Below, piece after piece: positions 31,714-37,212 of a stretch of 37,212 nucleotides of DNA. The DNA comes from Pirellulales bacterium (GTDB lineage: Bacteria > Planctomycetota > Planctomycetia > Pirellulales > JAICIG01). Both the position numbers and the translations under genes were made by a program. The notes under the pieces are model-generated. The model saw only the letters and a program-made list of their open reading frames with translations, had not been told where the DNA came from and ran no database searches. Each line of letters starts with the position of its first letter. Positions within the stretch are counted from its first letter, which is position 1. The DNA lies in assembly GCA_025927475.1 (NCBI GenBank), contig JAICLL010000048.1, forward strand, positions 1 to 37,212, given 5' to 3'.

Positions 31714-33471
31714 ATGTCGCAAACCACCGCCCATGCAATGATCGAACGACTCACGCATTGGGGAGTCGACACCATTTTTGGCATTCCCGGAGATGGCAAT
31801 AACGGCATCATGGAAGCGTTGCGGCAGATGAAAGACAAGATCAAGTTCATCCAGGTGCGCCACGAAGAAGCCGCCGCCTTCATGGCCTGCGCCTATGCCA
31901 AGTTCACTGGCCGCTTGGGCGTCTGCCTGGCCACCTCGGGACCAGGCGCCATTCACCTGCTCAACGGTTTGTACGACGCCAAGCTCGATAGCACGCCGGT
32001 CTTGGCCCTCACCGGGCAAACGTATCACGACCTGCTGGGCATGCGGTTTCAGCAAGAGGTCGATCTGTTGCAGCTTTTCGCCGGCGTGGCCTGCTACAAC
32101 CAGCAAGTGATGGGACCCCAGCATGTTGAGTCGCTGGTCGATGCCGCCTGCCGCAACGCGCTGTCGACGCGCGGCGTGGCCCACATCACCTGCTGCAACG
32201 ATTTTCAAGAGATGCCGCTTTCCAAGGGGCACACCTCGATGATGAACGTCAAGGGGCACACCTCGGACGCCTGGCACCCGCCGGTCACCATACCGCAGCC
32301 CGACACGCTGGCCGAAGCCGCGGCGGTCCTCAATCAAGGCAAAAAGGTAGCCATCATCGTTGGTCAGGGGGCGCTGGGCGCGGGCGCTGAAGTCGAGGCT
32401 CTGGCCGAGGCGCTGGGGGCGCCGGTCATCAAGGCCCTGTTGGGCAAGGCAGTCATACCTGACGATTCGCCCTACACCACCGGCGGCTTGGGGCTGGTGG
32501 GCACCGCCCCCTCGGACAAGGCGATGGAAAACTGCGACACGCTGTGCATGATCGGCACCAGCTTTCCTTATATGAAATTCCTGCCCAAGCCGGGCCAGGC
32601 CAAGGCCATTCAGATCGACCGCGATCCGACTCGGCTGGGACTGCGCTACCCGATCGATGTCGGCCTGTGCGGCGACGCTCGGGCCACGCTCATGGCCATG
32701 ATGAAGCTCATCAAGCCCAAGGAAGACCGCTCGTTCCTCGAGCAGGCCCAAAAGGGCATGAAGCAATGGCGCGAAATGATGATGAGCCGCGCCACCCGCG
32801 AAGACTCGCCGCTGAAGCCGCAAGTGGTCGCCCGGCACGTCAGCGAAATGCTGGCCGACAACGCCATTGTCACGTGCGACTCGGGCACCATCACCACCTG
32901 GGCAGCGCGGCACATTCACATGCGGCGAGGAATGCAGTTCTCGCTTTCCGGCACGTTGGCCACCATGGCGCCGGGCCTGCCCTATGCCAACGCCGCGCAA
33001 ATCGCCTATCCCGATCGGCAGGTGGTGGCGTTTGTGGGCGACGGCGGCTTTACGATGCTCGGCTGCGAGTTCATCACGGCGGTGAAATACAACCTGCCGA
33101 TCAAGGTCGTCATCATCAAGAACAATGTGCTGGGACAAATCAAATGGGAGCAGATGATCTTCTTGGGCAACCCTGAGTATGGCGTCGAGTTGCAGCCGAT
33201 TGACTTTGTGAAATACGCCGAGGCTTGCGGCGGCGTCGGTTTTCGCTGCGAGAAACCGGATGAAGTGCGGCCCGCGCTCCAGCAAGCGTTTGCTTCGAAG
33301 CGGCCCGCGATTATCGAGGCTGTGGTCGATCCGCTCGAGCCGCCCATGCCGGCCAGCGCCACGCCCAAACAGGCCATGCACCTGGCCGAAGCGCTGGTGC
33401 GCGGACAGCCGCGTGGCCCGCACATCGCCACGACCATTTTCCGCGACAAGCTGAGCGACCTGGTGAGTTGA
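31714..33471 (+). CDS. Thiamine-diphosphate-dependent enzyme, pyruvate oxidase/PoxB-like
   Basis: A protein of 585 residues with the three domains of the acetolactate synthase/pyruvate oxidase family. The N-terminal Pyr domain has IFGIPGDGNNG and the cofactor-activating glutamate in VRHEEAAAFMA (Glu51). The central domain has VAIIVGQGALGAGAEVEALA. The C-terminal PP domain has the metal/diphosphate motif VGDGGF (from 441) ending in NN about 25 residues later. No large-subunit acetolactate synthase partner (ilvN) is present, and the neighbour is a membrane-type dehydrogenase, so quinone- or oxygen-dependent pyruvate oxidation is the best guess. Sulfoacetaldehyde or oxalyl-CoA chemistry cannot be ruled out. 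AAAGGA precedes the ATG. Confidence 0.83.
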   Translation: MSQTTAHAMIERLTHWGVDTIFGIPGDGNNGIMEALRQMKDKIKFIQVRHEEAAAFMACAYAKFTGRLGVCLATSGPGAIHLLNGLYDAKLDSTPVLALTGQTYHDLLGMRFQQEVDLLQLFAGVACYNQQVMGPQHVESLVDAACRNALSTRGVAHITCCNDFQEMPLSKGHTSMMNVKGHTSDAWHPPVTIPQPDTLAEAAAVLNQGKKVAIIVGQGALGAGAEVEALAEALGAPVIKALLGKAVIPDDSPYTTGGLGLVGTAPSDKAMENCDTLCMIGTSFPYMKFLPKPGQAKAIQIDRDPTRLGLRYPIDVGLCGDARATLMAMMKLIKPKEDRSFLEQAQKGMKQWREMMMSRATREDSPLKPQVVARHVSEMLADNAIVTCDSGTITTWAARHIHMRRGMQFSLSGTLATMAPGLPYANAAQIAYPDRQVVAFVGDGGFTMLGCEFITAVKYNLPIKVVIIKNNVLGQIKWEQMIFLGNPEYGVELQPIDFVKYAEACGGVGFRCEKPDEVRPALQQAFASKRPAIIEAVVDPLEPPMPASATPKQAMHLAEALVRGQPRGPHIATTIFRDKLSDLVS

Positions 33472-33474
33472 ATT

Positions 33475-33501
33475 GTCGCCTTTCGCTCCGCGAAAGGCGA
33501 C
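33475..33501. repeat. Dispersed 27 bp palindrome, copy 3
   Basis: GTCGCCTTTCGC, a central TCC, then GCGAAAGGCGAC: 12 bp perfect arms. It begins 4 bases after the stop of the TPP-enzyme gene and would form a very stable hairpin on the transcript, but without a T-run. Confidence 0.88.
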
Positions 33502-33532
33502 AGGGTACGAAAGGCCACATGGGAGCCATTCG

Positions 33533-33823
33533 ATGGGATCTCTACAAAAAGAAACCGGCGTGTATCTCCGCGATGTGGTGGTCGACGAGATCGACGGCAT
33601 CAGAATCTATGGACGGCGGACCAACGAGAACACGTTGACGCTGAACGCCTGGCATTTTGAAGAAGCCCCGCTGAGCAAGATCGCCGAGATGTTGCACCAG
33701 CGAGGCTATGCCGTGAAGCGCGAGCAGTTTGTGCTCGACGCCAAGAAGCACCATTCGTTGGAGGCGATTTGGCCCGGCAAGGGAACCGGGCCTTATTCGC
33801 TGCCCGACAAGTCGAGCGAATAG
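33533..33823 (+). CDS. Small hypothetical protein between two oxidoreductases
   Basis: A protein of 96 residues with no signal, membrane segment or recognised domain. The sequence looks folded: VYLRDVVVDEIDGIRIYGRR, LTLNAWHFEEAPLSKIAEML, QRGYAVKREQFVLDAKKH. GGGAG lies 8 bases before the ATG at 33533, whereas the longer frame would start within the palindrome. It is 61 bases after the TPP enzyme and 40 bases before the FAD/Fe-S gene, so the three are probably one operon. It may be an accessory or regulatory subunit of one of them. Confidence 0.65.
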   Translation: MGSLQKETGVYLRDVVVDEIDGIRIYGRRTNENTLTLNAWHFEEAPLSKIAEMLHQRGYAVKREQFVLDAKKHHSLEAIWPGKGTGPYSLPDKSSE

Positions 33824-33863
33824 AGCACTTAACACCACTGTCGGTATTCAACGTGAGGTAGCA

Positions 33864-36800
33864 ATGTCGTTAGATGTCTTGCCCGAAGCCGCGGAACATA
33901 AACACGAACCGCGGCCCCACACCGACGTCGATGCCAAGGGTCTCGCCGCGCGGTTGCAAAAAGAGCTGCGCGGGGAAGCACATTTCGACCAGGGCTACCG
34001 CGCGCTCTACGCCCACGACGGCTCGAACTATCGGATGGTGCCCATCGGCGTGGTGCTGCCCAAATCGGCTGAAGATGTCGAAGCCACACTGGCCGCCTGC
34101 CGCGAGTATGGCGCCCCCGTGCTGGGCCGCGGCGGCGGCACCAGCCTCACCGGCGGCTGCTGCAACGTGGCAGTGATCATCGACATGTCGAAGTACATGA
34201 ACAAGATCATCGAACTCGATCCGCAGCGCCGCATCGCCCGCGTGCAGCCGGGCATCGTGCTCGACCAGGTTCGCAAAGCCGCCGAGATGCACCATCTCAC
34301 CTTCGCCCCCGATCCTTCGACGCACAACCACTGTTGCATCGGCGGCATGCTGGGAAACAACTCGTGCGGCATCCATTCGATGATGGGCGGACGCACGGTC
34401 GACAACATCGAAGAACTGGAAGTCATTACCTACGACGGCACGCGGATGCGCGTCGGGGCCACCAGCGACGCCGAATACGACCGCATCGTGATGAACGGTG
34501 GACGCCGCGGCGAAATCTATATGCAACTGCGGACCTTGCGCGATCATTACGCCGAGTTGATCCGCGAGCGCTATCCACAAATTCCTCGGCGCGTTTCGGG
34601 CTACAGCCTCGATGAGCTGCTGCCCGACAAAGGATTTCACGTCGCCCGCTCGCTCATCGGCTCGGAAAGCACCTGCGCGATGTTTCTGGAAGCCGATTTA
34701 CAGCTTATTCACAGCCCGCCTTATCGCACGCTGCTGGTGGTCGGCTTTCCCGACGTCGCCACCGCCGGCGACCATGTGATGGAAGTCACCAAGCACGGGC
34801 CGGTCGGGCTGGAGGGTCTCGACGACCGCTTGATTGAAGACCTGCGCATCAAGGCGTCGGACATGAACTTGATTCCGATGTTGCCCAAGGGTGGCGGCTG
34901 GCTGCTGGTCGAGTTCGGCGGCGACAGCCAGGCCGAGTCCGACGACAAGGCCGACAAGCTGGCTCGCGAGCTGCGCCGCGGCACGCATGTGACCGACATG
35001 CACATCTACACCGACAAGAAGGAAGAGCGGATGGTGTGGGAGCTGCGCGAAGCGGGGTTGGGGGCCACGGCCCGCATTCCGAACAAGCCCGACAACTGGG
35101 AAGGGTGGGAAGATTCCGCCGTGCCGCCCGAGAAGGTCGGCCCTTACTTGCGTGAATTGCGAAAGCTGCTGAACAAATACAACTACCAGGGTTCGCTGTA
35201 CGGGCATTTGGGCCAGGGCTGCATTCACACCCGGATCGACTTCCGTTTCAAGAACGCCGAGGGCGTGCAGCAGTACCGGTCGTTCATGTACGAAGCTGCC
35301 GATCTGGTGCTCAGCTTTGGCGGCTCGCTTTCCGGTGAGCATGGCGATGGGCAGTCGCGGGCCGAGTTGCTGCCCAAGATGTATGGCCCGGAAATCGTGC
35401 AAGCCTTCCGCGAGTTCAAGGCCATCTGGGATCCGCAATGGATGATGAATCCCGGCAAGAAGGTCGACGCCTACACGATGACCGACAATTTGCGGTTCGG
35501 GCCGCAATATCATCCGCCGCAGGTCGAGACGTATTTCAAATATCCGCAAGATCACGGCAGCTTCGCCTATGCCACCGAGCGTTGCGTGAGCGTCGGACTT
35601 TGCCGCCGCAGCGATGTCGGCACCATGTGCCCCAGCTACATGGTGACCAAAGAAGAAATGCACTCGACGCGGGGACGCGCGCATCTGCTGTTTGAAATGC
35701 TGCAAGGCAGCCCGCTGAAAAAGATGTGGAAAAGCGAGCCGGTGCGCGAAGCGCTCGATCTGTGCCTGGCCTGCAAGGGTTGCAAGGGCGAATGCCCGTT
35801 GAAGGTCGACATGGCCACCTACAAGGCCGAGTTTCTGGCCCACTATTACAAAGGCCGGCTGCGCCCGCGGCACGCTTACGCCATGGGCTGGATCTATTGG
35901 TGGAGCCGGTTGGCTTCGCTGGCGCCGCCCTTGGCCAACTTTGTCAGCCAAACGCCAGGCCTGAGCATGCTGTTCAAGCTGGCGGGCGGCGTGTCGCCAC
36001 ATCGCAAAGTGCCGCCCTTCGCCGACCAGACGTTCAAGGAGTGGTTCTTCGAGCGGCCCGCTCGCAATGTCGGCGCCCAGCGGATGATTCTCTGGGCCGA
36101 CACCTTCAACAACCATTTGCATCCCGAGGTGGCCAAGGCCGCCGTCGAAGTCATCGAATCGGTCGGTTGGCAAGTCGTGGTGCCGCGCGAGTCGCTCTGC
36201 TGCGGCCGCCCTTTGTACGACTACGGCATGCTCGACACCGCCAAGCGGCTGTTGCAGCAGATCATGAACACGCTGCGGACGGAGATTCAGGCGGGCACGC
36301 CCATCGTCGGCCTCGAACCAAGCTGCACCGCGGTCTTCCGCGACGAGCTGATGAGCTTGTTCCCCATGGACGAAGACGCCAAGCGGCTGAGCCATCAGTT
36401 CTATACCTTGGCCGAGTTCCTGCAGAAGTATGCGCCCGACCATGAGTTTCCGCTGTTGCGGCGCAAGGCGGTCGTGCACGGCCATTGCCATCACAAGGCC
36501 GTCATGCGGATGGGCGCCGACGACTACATGTTCAAAAAGCTGGGAATGAACTACGAAATGCCCGACACCGGCTGCTGCGGCATGGCTGGTTCGTTTGGTT
36601 TCGAGAAAGAGCACTACGAGGTCTCGATGAAGGTGGGCGAGCACAAGCTGTTGCCGGCGGTGCTCGAAGCGGAAAAAGACACGCTGATCGTGGCCGACGG
36701 GTTTAGCTGCAAGCACCAGATCATGGAAGGGACCGACCGCCGAGCGTTGCACTTGGCCCAGGTGTTGCAGATGGCGTTGCACGAATCGCCCGAGGGTCCG

Positions 36801-37013
36801 GCGGCGGGATATCCCGAGGCGCATTATCCAGACGTGCGGTTTGGCGGCCCCGAGCGAAAAAAAGCGTTGGCCCGCACCGCCGCGGTGCTGGGCGTGGGCG
36901 CGTTGGCCCTCGGCGGCGCCGCGCTGGCCGTCAAGGTGGCGGCGTCTCAACGTAAAAAGGCAAAGGCGAAGCAAAAAACGCTGCCGGCGAAGGTCCGCCG
37001 GGTGTTTGGGTAA
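33864..37013 (+). CDS. FAD/Fe-S oxidoreductase, GlcD-GlcF-type fusion (D-2-hydroxyacid dehydrogenase-like)
   Basis: A protein of 1049 residues. The N-terminal half is a GlcD-like FAD domain (LGRGGGTSLTGG at 88-98, GGMLGNNSCGIHS, and the C-terminal FAD-oxidase motif SGEHGDGQSRAELLP). The second half holds two ferredoxin-type cysteine clusters (CVSVGLC then TMCPSY from Cys574; CLACKGCKGECP from Cys634) and two CCG domains (SLCCGRPLYDYG and GCCGMAGSFGFE) as in GlcF or heterodisulfide reductase subunits. A hydrophobic stretch near the C-terminus (TAAVLGVGALALGGAALAV) may anchor it to the membrane. It probably oxidises a 2-hydroxyacid such as D-lactate or glycolate and passes electrons to quinone; the substrate is inferred. 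GAGG precedes the ATG at 33864, which starts the conserved region. Confidence 0.9.
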   Translation: MSLDVLPEAAEHKHEPRPHTDVDAKGLAARLQKELRGEAHFDQGYRALYAHDGSNYRMVPIGVVLPKSAEDVEATLAACREYGAPVLGRGGGTSLTGGCCNVAVIIDMSKYMNKIIELDPQRRIARVQPGIVLDQVRKAAEMHHLTFAPDPSTHNHCCIGGMLGNNSCGIHSMMGGRTVDNIEELEVITYDGTRMRVGATSDAEYDRIVMNGGRRGEIYMQLRTLRDHYAELIRERYPQIPRRVSGYSLDELLPDKGFHVARSLIGSESTCAMFLEADLQLIHSPPYRTLLVVGFPDVATAGDHVMEVTKHGPVGLEGLDDRLIEDLRIKASDMNLIPMLPKGGGWLLVEFGGDSQAESDDKADKLARELRRGTHVTDMHIYTDKKEERMVWELREAGLGATARIPNKPDNWEGWEDSAVPPEKVGPYLRELRKLLNKYNYQGSLYGHLGQGCIHTRIDFRFKNAEGVQQYRSFMYEAADLVLSFGGSLSGEHGDGQSRAELLPKMYGPEIVQAFREFKAIWDPQWMMNPGKKVDAYTMTDNLRFGPQYHPPQVETYFKYPQDHGSFAYATERCVSVGLCRRSDVGTMCPSYMVTKEEMHSTRGRAHLLFEMLQGSPLKKMWKSEPVREALDLCLACKGCKGECPLKVDMATYKAEFLAHYYKGRLRPRHAYAMGWIYWWSRLASLAPPLANFVSQTPGLSMLFKLAGGVSPHRKVPPFADQTFKEWFFERPARNVGAQRMILWADTFNNHLHPEVAKAAVEVIESVGWQVVVPRESLCCGRPLYDYGMLDTAKRLLQQIMNTLRTEIQAGTPIVGLEPSCTAVFRDELMSLFPMDEDAKRLSHQFYTLAEFLQKYAPDHEFPLLRRKAVVHGHCHHKAVMRMGADDYMFKKLGMNYEMPDTGCCGMAGSFGFEKEHYEVSMKVGEHKLLPAVLEAEKDTLIVADGFSCKHQIMEGTDRRALHLAQVLQMALHESPEGPAAGYPEAHYPDVRFGGPERKKALARTAAVLGVGALALGGAALAVKVAASQRKKAKAKQKTLPAKVRRVFG

Positions 37014-37031
37014 TGTTTTGCGCCCGCGCTA

Positions 37032-37079
37032 CGGAACGCCCTCCGTGGCGACGTCTGTAGGGAACGCCCTCCGTGGCAA
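37032..37079. repeat. Two direct copies of a short dispersed repeat
   Basis: GGAACGCCCTCCGTGGC occurs twice, 28 bp apart (37033 and 37061). It is related to the inverted copy at 21376-21398. The repeat sits directly after the giant oxidoreductase gene. Confidence 0.8.
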
Positions 37080-37086
37080 TCCCGTT

Positions 37087-37102
37087 CGGCACGAATTTTG
37101 CG
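37087..37102 (+). promoter_or_regulatory. Sigma-54-like promoter element 1
   Basis: CGGCACGAATTTTGCG: GG (37088-37089) and GC (37100-37101) are separated by exactly 10 bases, the -24/-12 spacing of sigma-54 promoters, with the preferred CAC and TT flanks. Confidence 0.5.
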
Positions 37103-37145
37103 CCATTTAGTTAATCAGTATTTGGCTTGGTCCACCAACATGGTT

Positions 37146-37161
37146 TGGCATAGTTTTTGCG
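37146..37161 (+). promoter_or_regulatory. Sigma-54-like promoter element 2
   Basis: TGGCATAGTTTTTGCG: GG (37147-37148) and GC (37159-37160) are again 10 bases apart. Both elements share GGCA, five variable bases and TTTGCGCCA, 59 bp apart. Transcription from here would start near 37172, 38 bases before the ATG at the very end of the window, which may open the next gene. Confidence 0.5.
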
Positions 37162-37212
37162 CCACGGGGCCTGGGAACTTAGTCTCCGGTCATTTTGGCA
37201 GACGCACGGATG

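Noticed and set aside
34698..36974. A 758-codon minus-strand frame inside the FAD/Fe-S oxidoreductase gene
   Set aside because: It lies wholly opposite recognised FAD and Fe-S motifs and has shadow-like composition. The same reasoning removes the minus frames at 31678-33600, 6465-7697 and 4064-5167.

Overview
The window is about 37 kb of GC-rich bacterial DNA. It most probably comes from a Planctomycetota genome of the Pirellulales type. This rests on several small proteins with a planctomycete look, a planctomycete-style ECF sigma fragment, many long low-complexity or multidomain exported proteins, and short palindromic repeats scattered between genes. One of those repeats translates as NPKRKRG in spurious small ORFs. 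The attribution comes from recognising families and was not confirmed by a search.

Layout. At 1-3.8 kb lie an antitoxin-like small protein, a secreted ceramidase-like protein with a cluster of perfect palindromes upstream, an unrecognised protein, and a scar where a PDZ/trypsin-like fragment meets an ECF sigma fragment tail to tail. A nested inverted repeat (3.93-4.07 kb) precedes nrnA (DHH phosphoesterase). Next is a compact two-gene respiratory complex III: a Rieske protein overlapping a cytochrome b that carries two C-terminal c-type haem motifs. From 7.7 to 9.5 kb a gene-poor stretch holds three copies of a ~125 bp hairpin-bearing element around a small conserved protein and a broken gene. 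A cupin and a proline-rich lipoprotein follow, then ileS (eukaryote-like type), a CE15-like esterase and, on the minus strand, an operon of a hypothetical protein, a MATE transporter and a crotonase-fold protein. That operon has a leader with a candidate promoter and an intrinsic terminator.

From 19.4 kb come an inositol-monophosphatase-family gene, a long RNase HII-like protein, a 1061-residue exported protein (YCF48-like propeller, degenerate PIG-L-like region, CBM9-like C-terminus), panB, a Gly/Tyr/Gln-rich lipoprotein, the CCA-adding enzyme, a rhodanese, tRNA-Leu(CAG) with its own promoter and terminator, and a winged-helix regulator followed by two DUF5985-like membrane proteins. The right end carries a 6-phosphogluconolactonase homologue, a PoxB-like TPP enzyme, a 96-residue protein and a giant FAD/Fe-S oxidoreductase. 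The last 200 bp hold two sigma-54-like elements pointing out of the window.

How the genes may work together. The TPP enzyme and the FAD/Fe-S oxidoreductase could pass electrons from 2-hydroxyacids and pyruvate to quinone, and the Rieske/cytochrome b-c complex could re-oxidise the quinol. This is inference. The rest is mostly housekeeping (tRNA charging and maturation, pantothenate synthesis, nano-RNA turnover) mixed with exported proteins of unknown role. The least explained material is the repeat elements, the 19.0-19.2 kb leader, the YCF48/PIG-L-like/CBM9-like protein and the tandem sigma-54-like sites.
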